This document shows, piece by piece, positions 16,884 through 23,955 of a stretch of DNA of 33,559 nucleotides. A program made the position numbers and the translations under genes. Every line of letters begins with the position of its first letter. The first letter of the stretch is position 1. The notes under the pieces were generated by a model. That model had not been told where the DNA came from, did no database searches, and saw only the letters and a list, made by a program, of their open reading frames with translations. The stretch is taken from contig JAUILS010000010.1 of the NCBI GenBank assembly GCA_030432975.1, positions 1 through 33,559 of the forward strand, given 5' to 3'. Source of the DNA: Actinomycetes bacterium (GTDB taxonomy: Bacteria; Actinomycetota; Actinomycetes; Propionibacteriales; Nocardioidaceae).

Positions 16884-18632
16884 GTGACGGGCGAGGCGGC
16901 CCTCGAGCCGACGGGCGCAGCGCGGCTGCTGCCGCTCGTCACGCAGCTCCGCTCCTACGACCGTTCGTGGCTTCGCGGAGACCTGGTCGCCGGCGTCGTC
17001 GTCGCGGCGCTGATCATCCCCAAGAACCTCGGGTACGCCGGCATCGCCGGCGTACCGCTGGAGAACGGTCTGTACGCCGCCGCGGCCGGCGCGGTCCTGT
17101 ACGCCCTCTTCGGCAGCTGCCGGCAGATCTCGATGGGTCCCAGCTCCGGGCTGGCCGCCGTCGCCGGAGCCGCGGTGCTGGCCGCCGGCGTCTCCGGTGG
17201 TGACGCCGCCACGTTCGTCGCCGGTGTCACCCTCGCCACGGGTCTGGTGTTCCTGGTCCTCGCCGTGCTCAAGATGGGGTGGCTGTCGCAGTTCCTGTCT
17301 CGCGCCGTCGTCACCGGGTTCCTGTTCGGTGCGGCGATCGATGTCGTCATCGGCGAGCTCCCGAAGCTCACGGGGACGAGCGCGGAGGGCACCAACTCGC
17401 TGAGGGAGCTGGCGTCCTGGCTGACCACCGTGGGCCAGGCACACGCGCCGAGCCTGGTGGTCGGCCTGGTGGCCCTCGTCCTCGTGTTCGGGCTGAAGCT
17501 GGTGGCGCCACGGGTCCCCGGGTCGCTGGCGCTGCTCGTGGGCGGCCTGGTGGCGACGCCGCTGTTCGACCTGGAGGCCCACGACGTCGCCCTGGTCGGC
17601 GACATCCCTCGAGGGCTGCCGCAGCTCGAGGTGCCCGACCTCGCCCTCCTGCTCGACCAGGTCGGGACCGTGCTGGTCGCCGCCTTCGCCCTCGTCATGA
17701 TCGGTTTCTCCCAGACCGCCGGCGACGCCCGGGCCTTCGCCGCGAAGCATCGCTACCAGGTCGACATCAACCAGGAGTCGGTCGCCCAGGCGGCGGCGAA
17801 CATCGGGGCGGGGCTGCTCAAGGGGATGCCGGTGTCCACGAGCCTCTCGGCGAGCTCGCTCAACGACCGCACGGGGGCCAGGAGCGGGCTCGCCTCGCTC
17901 ACGTCCGGGGTCACCGTGCTCCTGGCGCTGCTCGTCCTGGCACCGCTGTTCTCGGCGCTGCCCAAGCCGGTGCTGGCCGCCCTCATCATCGAGGCGGTCG
18001 TCATGGGCATGATGAACGTCCCCGAGATGCGGCGCCTGCGCCGCGTTTCGCGGGTGGACTTCTGGGTCGCGGTCGCGGCGATCGTCGGGACGTTGGTGTT
18101 CGGCATCCTCACGGGGGTGGTCATCGGGATCGCCCTCTCCCTGCTGTGGCTGGTCTACGTCGCGACGCACCCGGAGATGCCGACTCTCGGCCGGGAGCGC
18201 GGGACGCAGGTCTTCCGCGACCTGCGGCAGCACCCGGACGACGAGACCTTCCCGGGCCTCGTGGTCGTCCGCATGGACGGAGGGATCTTCTTCGCGACGG
18301 CGGACGCCCTCGAGGACCGGGTTCGGGGCGAGATGCTCGCGCCCGACGTCACCGGGGTGGTGCTGCACTTCGCCGGCGTCAACTACGTCGACTCGCAGGG
18401 CACCGCGACGGTGGCCGAGATCGTCCGCCTCGCGGACGAGGCCGGCGTCGACCTCCGGCTGGCGAGCGTCCGGCCGGTCGTCCGCGCGATGCTGGCGCGG
18501 GACGGCGTCATCGAGCAGGTCGGCGCCGACCGGGTCCACGGCAACGTCTACCGCGCCGTCGCGGCGCACCTGTCCGGCCGCGAGGACGTCGACGGGCACC
18601 GGGAGGAGATCCGCGAGCCGGACGACGACTGA
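16884..18632 (+). CDS. SulP-family anion transporter with STAS domain
   Basis: 582 residues from the GTG at 16884, preceded by GGTGGGGA. Membrane domain of 10-14 helices (about 25-425) begins with the family block RGDLVAGVVVAALIIPKNLGYAGIAGVP and continues with FGSCRQISMGPSSGLAAVAG and FLSRAVVTGFLFGAAIDVVIGELPKLTG. Cytosolic STAS domain at the end (about 450-560) includes GVVLHFAGVNYVDSQGTATVAEIV. Family members carry sulfate, bicarbonate, dicarboxylates or other anions; the substrate cannot be assigned. The next gene, the CYTH-Ppx fusion, begins 54 bases later and is likely in the same operon. The nominal longer reading frame from 16731 was rejected because its first 51 codons are Arg/Pro-rich and lack a ribosome site. 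Confidence 0.92.
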   Translation: MTGEAALEPTGAARLLPLVTQLRSYDRSWLRGDLVAGVVVAALIIPKNLGYAGIAGVPLENGLYAAAAGAVLYALFGSCRQISMGPSSGLAAVAGAAVLAAGVSGGDAATFVAGVTLATGLVFLVLAVLKMGWLSQFLSRAVVTGFLFGAAIDVVIGELPKLTGTSAEGTNSLRELASWLTTVGQAHAPSLVVGLVALVLVFGLKLVAPRVPGSLALLVGGLVATPLFDLEAHDVALVGDIPRGLPQLEVPDLALLLDQVGTVLVAAFALVMIGFSQTAGDARAFAAKHRYQVDINQESVAQAAANIGAGLLKGMPVSTSLSASSLNDRTGARSGLASLTSGVTVLLALLVLAPLFSALPKPVLAALIIEAVVMGMMNVPEMRRLRRVSRVDFWVAVAAIVGTLVFGILTGVVIGIALSLLWLVYVATHPEMPTLGRERGTQVFRDLRQHPDDETFPGLVVVRMDGGIFFATADALEDRVRGEMLAPDVTGVVLHFAGVNYVDSQGTATVAEIVRLADEAGVDLRLASVRPVVRAMLARDGVIEQVGADRVHGNVYRAVAAHLSGREDVDGHREEIREPDDD

Positions 18633-18643
18633 CCCACGAGGCG

Positions 18644-18660
18644 CGACCGCAACGCGGTCG
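18644..18660 (+). terminator. Small intercistronic hairpin between SulP and CYTH-Ppx genes
   Basis: CGACCGC and GCGGTCG form a perfect 7-bp stem around AAC, 11 bases after the SulP stop and 26 bases before the next start. There is no U-tract. It could be a partial terminator or mRNA-processing/stability element setting different levels of the two products. Confidence 0.3.
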
Positions 18661-18686
18661 TCGCCGTTCCCCAGGAGGCGAGCATC

Positions 18687-20234
18687 ATGACGGCAGGCGA
18701 GCCGGAGAAGGCCATCACTCCCGCGGTCGACCCACGGTGGGAGTGGCGAGCGTGGGGAGGTCTCGACAACACCGGCGACACCCTCGCCCCGCTGCGGGCG
18801 GGCGAGGTGCACACCAGCGACGAGACCTACGTCCTGTCCCTGCACGGCGACGCGTCGGTCAAGGTGCGCGACGGGCTGCTCGACGTCAAGACCCTGCAGC
18901 ACGTCGACGGCACCGGTCTCCAGCAGTGGGTCCCGGTACTGAAGGCCGCCTTCCCGGTGGACGCAGACGTCCTCACGACGATGTTCACCGCACTCGGCGC
19001 CCCTCACTCCGAACCGACCCGCGCCCGCTACACGCGGGAGCAGCTCGAAAGGGAGATCATCGTCCCCCGCGACGACCTGCTTCTCGTCGCGGTCCACAAG
19101 GTGCGTCGGCGGTCGACCCTGGGCGGCTGCATGGTCGAGATCACGGACCTGACCGTCGACGGCACCACCACGACCTCGGTCGCGGCCGAGTCCACCGACC
19201 CTCGCCTGGTCCGCGAGACCGTCGGTCGACTCGGGCTCGCGGATCGCCGCAACACCAGCGTCCCCCGCGGGCTGAAGTCGGTGCTCCGCTGGGGACCCGC
19301 ACGCGCTGCGGTGATCGACGTCGGCACCAACTCCGTGAAGCTCCATCCGGCCGAGGCTCGGGGCGGCGTCCTGCATGCCCTCGGCGACCGGGTCGTGGTC
19401 ACCCGGCTGGGCGAGGGCATGACCGAGACAGGGGAGCTGAGCCCCTCGGCGATGAGCCGGACGGCCGACGTCGTCGCCGAGATGGTCGACGAGGCGCGGG
19501 AGGCCGGCCCGGCCGACATCGTCTGCGTCGGCACCGCGGCCTTGCGACAGGCGCCCAACCGTGACGCCTTCGTCGACGACGTGTTCGCCCGCACCGGCGT
19601 GACGGTCGAGGTCATCTCGGGGCGTGAGGAGGCCCGGCTGGCCTACCTGGCCGCCGTGTCCGCCCTGCCGCCGACCGACCAACGGCTCCTGGTCTTCGAC
19701 TCGGGCGGAGGGAGCAGCCAGTTCACGTTCGGCACGCGGAGCCGTCCCGAGGAGCAGTTCAGCCTCGACGTCGGCGCCGTCCGGGTCACCGAGCGCTACG
19801 GACTGGCCGGTGTCGTCTCCCGGGCCACCGTCGACGAGGCGCTGGCCGGGATCGCCGACGACCTCGCGCCGCTCGGCGACCATCAGCAGCCCGACGCGGT
19901 GGTCGCGATCGGTGGCACCTCGACGAACCTCGCCGCAGTGCGGCACGGGCTGGCCGACTACGACCCGGAGGTCGTCCAGGGCACCGTGCTCGACCTGGCC
20001 GAGGTGGACCGCCAGATCGAGAGGTACCGACAGCTCGACGCGGAGGGGCGGCGTGGGATCGACGGACTCCAGCCGGCGCGAGCCGAGGTCATCCTCGGAG
20101 GCGCCTGCATCGTCCGCACCATCCTCACCCTCACCGGGCAGCGGGCGGCGACCGTCAGCGACCGCGGGTTGCGTCATGGCGTCCTCGCGGAGCGGTTCGG
20201 CCCTCAGGAGGCATCGTCCATCGACGCGAAGTAG
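18687..20234 (+). CDS. CYTH-like domain fused to Ppx/GppA exopolyphosphatase domain
   Basis: 515 residues, ATG preceded by AGGAGG. Residues about 15-200 look like a CYTH/triphosphate-tunnel fold, with strands carrying charged residues inward: SDETYVLSLHGDASVKVRDG, LLDVKTLQ, VHKVRRRSTLGGCMVEITDLTVDG and AAESTDPRLVRETVGRLGL. The first strand, usually E-x-E-x-K, is degenerate (E-T-Y-V-L). From about 208 on is a Ppx/GppA phosphatase: AVIDVGTNSVKL (phosphate 1), GTAALRQAPNRDAF, VEVISGREEARLAYLA with the catalytic Glu region, LLVFDSGGGSSQFTFG, VAIGGTSTNLAAV, and RAEVILGGACIVRTIL with VSDRGLRHGVL. Expected chemistry is release of phosphate from polyphosphate or (p)ppGpp; the N-terminal domain may bind the polyphosphate chain. 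The last 31 bases overlap the convergent CYTH gene. Classic Ppx proteins do not begin with this domain. Confidence 0.85.
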   Translation: MTAGEPEKAITPAVDPRWEWRAWGGLDNTGDTLAPLRAGEVHTSDETYVLSLHGDASVKVRDGLLDVKTLQHVDGTGLQQWVPVLKAAFPVDADVLTTMFTALGAPHSEPTRARYTREQLEREIIVPRDDLLLVAVHKVRRRSTLGGCMVEITDLTVDGTTTTSVAAESTDPRLVRETVGRLGLADRRNTSVPRGLKSVLRWGPARAAVIDVGTNSVKLHPAEARGGVLHALGDRVVVTRLGEGMTETGELSPSAMSRTADVVAEMVDEAREAGPADIVCVGTAALRQAPNRDAFVDDVFARTGVTVEVISGREEARLAYLAAVSALPPTDQRLLVFDSGGGSSQFTFGTRSRPEEQFSLDVGAVRVTERYGLAGVVSRATVDEALAGIADDLAPLGDHQQPDAVVAIGGTSTNLAAVRHGLADYDPEVVQGTVLDLAEVDRQIERYRQLDAEGRRGIDGLQPARAEVILGGACIVRTILTLTGQRAATVSDRGLRHGVLAERFGPQEASSIDAK

Positions 20235-21010
20235 GCCAGGGCCGTCTTGGTCTTCGTGGCCTGCGGTGCACCGAGGTCGACACCCCGCGACGCAAGGAAC
20301 TCCCGCGCCTCGGCCGCGACCGGGAACGCCTCGTCGGGCAGGCACTTGGTGGACAGCTCGAGGACCTGAGCGCCGTCGGGATAGAACCACAGCTCGGCCA
20401 CCATGCCGCGCGAGAAGCCGGCGGGGCTGAACTTCAGCTTCATGATGTTGATCGGCCCGAGCACGGCGAGGTCGTCGAGGCCCACCTCGCCGGCAGCTCG
20501 GTCGTCGAACATCGCCCGCTGTGACTGTGTGAAAGCCTTCCGGATCGGCTTCGCACCCGCGAACACCTGGCGCAGACGCTTGTCCTGCACCGGCGCCTTC
20601 ATCCGCGCCGAGCATACGAAGCCCCCCGGCAGGGCGTCGACCTCGACGCCGAACCCTCGGCTCCGCCGCAGCGAGTCGCTCAGCTCCGACGGAACGGCGG
20701 GCCGCACCTTGATCACGCTGTCCCCCGGCTTGCGCTGGATCCGGCGGGCCCTCAGCACGAGCCCTTGCGCGTCGAGCCGCAGGTCCGGCGTGTCGAAGAA
20801 GACCACCTGCCGGATCTCCGCCCGCATGACGTCCAGCCCGAGCCGCCCGATCACCGACCTCCGGTCGGCGTTCGGGACCGTCACCTTGAGCTCGACGGAG
20901 TCGGAGCCCCGGAGGAGGGGCAGCACCTCGGCAAGCTGCTCGGGGCTGAGCGTCGGAGCGGTCCCGGTCCCGGTGCCGCCTGGGGTCTCGCGCGGGGTGC
21001 TCGCGGTCAT
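20204..21010 (-). CDS. Free-standing CYTH-domain protein
   Basis: 268 residues, ATG preceded by AGGAAGGGAG on the minus strand. After a Gly/Thr/Pro-rich stretch the CYTH-type pattern runs DSVELKVTVPN (first strand, S-V-E-L-K in place of E-x-E-x-K), VVFFDTPDLRLDAQGLVLRARRIQ, DSVIKVRPAVPSEL, RRSRGFGVEVDALPGGFVCSARMKAP, NIMKLKFSPAGFSRGMVAELWFYPDGAQVLELSTKCLPDEA and a C-terminal TKTKTALAYFASM. The family acts on or binds tri- and polyphosphates (adenylate cyclase, thiamine triphosphatase, tripolyphosphatase or VTC-like polymerase). Which of these applies is unknown. It ends tail-to-tail inside the CYTH-Ppx gene (31-bp overlap), an arrangement that makes the two transcripts antisense at their ends. 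It is probably the last gene of the minus-strand run. Confidence 0.8.
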   Translation of the reverse strand: MTASTPRETPGGTGTGTAPTLSPEQLAEVLPLLRGSDSVELKVTVPNADRRSVIGRLGLDVMRAEIRQVVFFDTPDLRLDAQGLVLRARRIQRKPGDSVIKVRPAVPSELSDSLRRSRGFGVEVDALPGGFVCSARMKAPVQDKRLRQVFAGAKPIRKAFTQSQRAMFDDRAAGEVGLDDLAVLGPINIMKLKFSPAGFSRGMVAELWFYPDGAQVLELSTKCLPDEAFPVAAEAREFLASRGVDLGAPQATKTKTALAYFASMDDAS

Positions 21011-21048
21011 GAGGCTTCTCCCTTCCTCGTCGCCCCAGCCTGGCCCGC

Positions 21049-21075
21049 CGACGGGTGACTCGGGTCCACCCGTCG
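21049..21075. repeat. Perfect 9-bp inverted repeat between membrane-protein and CYTH genes
   Basis: CGACGGGTG (21049-21057) and CACCCGTCG (21067-21075) are separated by nine bases. On the minus strand it lies 17 bases after the stop of the membrane protein and about 38 bases before the CYTH start. It could act as a terminator or as an operator of the CYTH gene; the loop carries GGGTCC, related to other GC-rich sites in this block. Confidence 0.5.
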
Positions 21076-21091
21076 CGGGGTGGGACTGCAG

Positions 21092-21601
21092 TCAGTGCAG
21101 GCCCGCCTTGAGCGCCGCGGCGACCAGCCCCAGGCCACAGCCCGCGGCGGCGCACACGACGCTGTCACGGATGCCGAGGCCCCCGCGCCGTCCGGCGAGG
21201 TAGCTGTAGAAGGCGAGCAGTGCGACGGTGGCCCACAGCGCGATCCAGGACGCGGTCCCGAGGCCCGCGCCGAGGGCCGCGGCGAGGAGGAGGACCGCGA
21301 GCGGCAGGAGGGACGCGGCCGCGACCGTCCACGTGTGCGACAGCGAGGCCCGGAGCGTCGCCATCGGGTGCATGTGATGCCGCACCGCCTCCCCGATGGT
21401 GGCCGCGTGGAGGTGGGCCAGCCAGTAGACGAGGGTCGTTGCACCGATCGCGAGAGCGAGCTGGGCCGTCGAGTCCACGTGTCCGGCCGTCGCCGCGATG
21501 ACGGCCGCCGACACGACGGTGCCCATCATCAGGCCCTCGCCGCTCCTGAACAGTCCCCACCGCTCAGCCGCGGCGGTGGCGTCGCGGGTGTCAGGGCTCA
21601 T
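21092..21601 (-). CDS. Five-helix integral membrane protein, unknown function
   Basis: 169 residues. Not recognised as a named family. Hydrophobic segments at about 24-42, 47-64, 92-115, 118-136 and 146-166; no signal peptide. His-rich loop between helices 2 and 3 (HLHAATIGEAVRHHMHPM) gives six His in about 20 residues, which could bind metal. The start overlaps the last 11 bases of the transporter gene upstream, so translation is likely coupled, and AGGAG lies about 9 bases before the ATG. The context suggests a partner or accessory of the MHS transporter. Confidence 0.75.
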   Translation of the reverse strand: MSPDTRDATAAAERWGLFRSGEGLMMGTVVSAAVIAATAGHVDSTAQLALAIGATTLVYWLAHLHAATIGEAVRHHMHPMATLRASLSHTWTVAAASLLPLAVLLLAAALGAGLGTASWIALWATVALLAFYSYLAGRRGGLGIRDSVVCAAAGCGLGLVAAALKAGLH

Positions 21602-23003
21602 CGTGTCGGTCTCCTGTCGGCTCGGTGACGGCTACACCCTCGCCCGCGCGCAGGTCGACGTCGCGCGTCTCGGGTCCGAGAGTGGCACCGACGTGCACGA
21701 GCACGCCGGCGACCACGAGGAGGACGCTCGGCGCGAGATGGCTCGGCAGCACCTGCGCCAGACCGGCCAGATAGAGGCCGTAGAAGCCCGGCACGACCAG
21801 TCCGAGGCTGTAGCCCACGCCCCAGCCGGACGACCTCACCTCGGTCGGGAACCGTTCGGCCAGGTAGGCCGCGATCGGCCCGTAGGTGCCGATCGCGGCG
21901 AGTCCGACCACCACGGCCAGCAGGGCCGCGACCGGGAGGCCGGGCCGCGCCTCCAGGAGGACGGCGTAGGCCCCCGCCCCGACGAGCACCATCACCACGC
22001 CGTACCACCGATAGAACGTGCGCCTCCCGACGAGCTGGGACAGCTGCCCGTACGCCGGGAAGGAGGCCGCGGCAGCGAGCGCCACGAGCGTCATCACCGC
22101 AGCGACCTCGACGGCCGTCAGGCCGACGCGCGGGCCGAGGACGCTGGGCAGCACCGCGAGGGTCAGGTTGGCCGCCAGCGACACCCCCGACACCATCACC
22201 AGGACCTGCAGCAGCGCAGCGCGGTGCGCCCCCACGGTGATCTCGTGCAGCGGCGACCTCCGGCGCGCTCCGGTCACGGGCGTCGACTCGGCGACCGACC
22301 GCCGGTAGCGCAGCAGCGCGAGGAAGGCCAGGGCGGCGCCGATCAGGAACGGGATGCGCCAGCCCCACCGGGCGTACGCCGACCCGACCCCGGGGTCCGG
22401 CAGGAGCTCGTGCAACCCGATGGCCATCAGCCCCAGGCTGGCGTAGGCGACCGGCGACACGGCCAGCAGGAGCCCGCCGGAGTAGCCTCGCCGCGACGCG
22501 GGGACCCGCTCCATCACCAGGGGGATCGAGGCCGTGTAGGCGCCACCGATGCAGACCCCGCTCACGGACCGCAGCGCGATCAGGCCGACGATCGACCAGA
22601 CCCCGACCCGCGCGCTGCCCGGCAGCAGCGCGATCAGCAGCGTGGCGGCGCCGAAGCCCAGCACGGCCAGCTCGGTGGCCCGCTTGCGGCCCGCGGTGTC
22701 GGCGAGATGACCGAACACCATGGCCCCGATCGGCCTGGTGATCAGGGCCGAGGCAAAGACGAAGGCCGTCAGCACCGCGGCCGTGTCGGCGTCGACGCTG
22801 GCCGGCTGGAAGTAGGCACCGACCGACGCGAGCACGATCACGGGGAGGAACACGTCGAACTGGTCGGCGAAGAACACCAGCAGGCCGGCGCGGAGCTCGG
22901 ACCGCTCTCGACGTCCCGCTCGACGACCTGAGCCCGGGGCGACGTCCACCGTGGCGGGACGCCGCATCCCCGGAGAGAGCGTCGTCTCTCTCGACCTCCG
23001 CAT
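21591..23003 (-). CDS. MFS transporter of the metabolite:H+ symporter (MHS) type
   Basis: About 470 residues with 12 predicted helices. MHS hallmarks: FFADQFDVFLPVI in helix 1, GHLADTAGRKRATELAVLGFGAATLLIAL (motif A), LRSVSGVCIGGAYTASIPLVMERVPASRRG, WGWRIPFLIGAALAFLALLRYRRSVAESTP and ERFPTEVRSSGWGVGYSLG. Members carry organic acids, shikimate, proline or betaine with protons; the substrate is unknown. The start is uncertain: the ATG at 23003 has GGAG six bases ahead and is preferred; 23075 has no ribosome site and 22967 is also possible. Overlaps the next gene by 11 bases. Confidence 0.88.
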   Translation of the reverse strand: MRRSRETTLSPGMRRPATVDVAPGSGRRAGRRERSELRAGLLVFFADQFDVFLPVIVLASVGAYFQPASVDADTAAVLTAFVFASALITRPIGAMVFGHLADTAGRKRATELAVLGFGAATLLIALLPGSARVGVWSIVGLIALRSVSGVCIGGAYTASIPLVMERVPASRRGYSGGLLLAVSPVAYASLGLMAIGLHELLPDPGVGSAYARWGWRIPFLIGAALAFLALLRYRRSVAESTPVTGARRRSPLHEITVGAHRAALLQVLVMVSGVSLAANLTLAVLPSVLGPRVGLTAVEVAAVMTLVALAAAASFPAYGQLSQLVGRRTFYRWYGVVMVLVGAGAYAVLLEARPGLPVAALLAVVVGLAAIGTYGPIAAYLAERFPTEVRSSGWGVGYSLGLVVPGFYGLYLAGLAQVLPSHLAPSVLLVVAGVLVHVGATLGPETRDVDLRAGEGVAVTEPTGDRHDEP

Positions 23004-23120
23004 CGTCGGCTCCGTCCCGGCGGCCTCCGCCCGTCCCGGGCGAGCAGGGCGGTCGCGTCCTGCGGACTCGATCATTCGGGATCCGCGTGAGAAACGCCAG
23101 GCTTGGGGCGAGGGCGAGGC

Positions 23121-23432
23121 TCAGGCGCCCAGCAGCTGCGCCTTGGCCGCGGCGAACTCGGCGTCGGTCAGCACCCCCTGGGTGTGGAGCTCGGCGAGCT
23201 TCTGCAGCCGCGTCGTGAGGTCCTCTGCGGGCGCCGCCTGCGGAGGAGGAGCGGCCGGCGCGGCCTGGTAGTGGTCCGTCGGCGCGGCGTACTGGACCGG
23301 TGGGGCCGGCTGCTCGGCCATCGCCTGCTGGTTCCACCGCGCCGCCTGGCGCCGGGACACGCGGTTGGACACCGCCGTGGCCGTCCCGGCGATGGCTGCG
23401 GTGCGGGCGACCCCGCGGATGAGGCCCGGCAT
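23121..23432 (-). CDS. Small SHOCT-domain protein
   Basis: 103 residues. A basic, Ala-rich N-terminus (MPGLIRGVARTAAIAGTATAVSNRVSRRQAARW) may be a weak membrane-association helix. A Pro/Ala/Gln linker (about 40-68) leads to a C-terminal SHOCT helix pair, LTTRLQKLAELHTQGVLTDAEFAAAKAQLL. SHOCT units occur at the ends of many small bacterial envelope or stress proteins and probably mediate oligomer contacts. The ATG begins one base after the stop of the DUF6325-like gene, so they are coupled. Confidence 0.85.
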   Translation of the reverse strand: MPGLIRGVARTAAIAGTATAVSNRVSRRQAARWNQQAMAEQPAPPVQYAAPTDHYQAAPAAPPPQAAPAEDLTTRLQKLAELHTQGVLTDAEFAAAKAQLLGA

Positions 23433-23433
23433 C

Positions 23434-23871
23434 TCAGGTCACCACTTCCGTGCCGCGCAGGGACGCGACCAGCTCCGCACCCACCCGCGCCTGGTCGACC
23501 AGCTCGCCACCGGCGTCACGCACGGCGTCGACGAAGGGCACGAGCCAGAGGTTCTCCACCGCCAGCAGTGCGATCGAGCTGCCAGCCGGGAGCTGCGGTG
23601 CAACCTCCTCCGCGTCATCGCGGTCCAGCCAGCCGCCCGGGATGTCGGCCAGCAGCTCGCCGACGTCGGACTCCAGGTCCTGGGCGAGGTCCCGGAGGTC
23701 GGCCACGCCGAGGTTCCCCTCCTCGTCCTTGATGACGAACAGGAGGTCCAGGACGCGGATCAGGTCGCGGCCCACCAGATCGCGGAGGGCGGGCAGGATG
23801 CGGCCGTGGAAGCGGTTCCCGGGGAACCGCAGGAAGACGATGTCGACGGGGCCGGTGTTGATGGCATGCAT
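23434..23871 (-). CDS. DUF6325-like small protein
   Basis: 145 residues, soluble, acidic. The N-terminal pattern GPVDIVFLRFPGNRFHGRILPALRDLVGRDLIRVLDLLFVIKDEEGNLGVADLRDL matches the DUF6325-type proteins found in Actinobacteria, which are often beside SHOCT proteins. The middle has SSIALLAVENLWLVPFVDAVRDAGGELVDQARV. Function unknown; no catalytic residues can be proposed. GAGAGGA six bases ahead of the ATG decides the start. It is followed after one base by the SHOCT gene and preceded by the LuxR/MalT-type regulator. Confidence 0.82.
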   Translation of the reverse strand: MHAINTGPVDIVFLRFPGNRFHGRILPALRDLVGRDLIRVLDLLFVIKDEEGNLGVADLRDLAQDLESDVGELLADIPGGWLDRDDAEEVAPQLPAGSSIALLAVENLWLVPFVDAVRDAGGELVDQARVGAELVASLRGTEVVT

Positions 23872-23939
23872 GTCGGGTCCTCTCGGCGGTGAGGTGGGTG
23901 GACCCGTCCAGCGTCATCGCAGCGAGGGTAGGCGGGAGT

Positions 23940-23955
23940 CACCCCTCACGGGGTG
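23940..23955 (-). terminator. Hairpin overlapping the stop codon of the LuxR/MalT gene
   Basis: CACCCC (23940-23945) and GGGGTG (23950-23955) pair around TCAC; the minus-strand stop codon of the regulator (23948-23946) lies in the loop. GC-rich with no U-tract. It may lower read-through into the DUF6325 gene. Confidence 0.35.

Noticed and set aside
16650..21155. Long minus-strand open frame (about 1500 codons) across SulP, CYTH-Ppx and CYTH genes
   Set aside because: Shadow of high-GC third positions on the real genes; the translation is low-complexity His/Arg/Asp/Gly with no family motifs.
22973..22992. GAGAGAG/CTCTCTC inverted repeat near the MHS transporter start
   Set aside because: It falls inside the probable coding region of the transporter, in simple-sequence DNA, and has no clear role.
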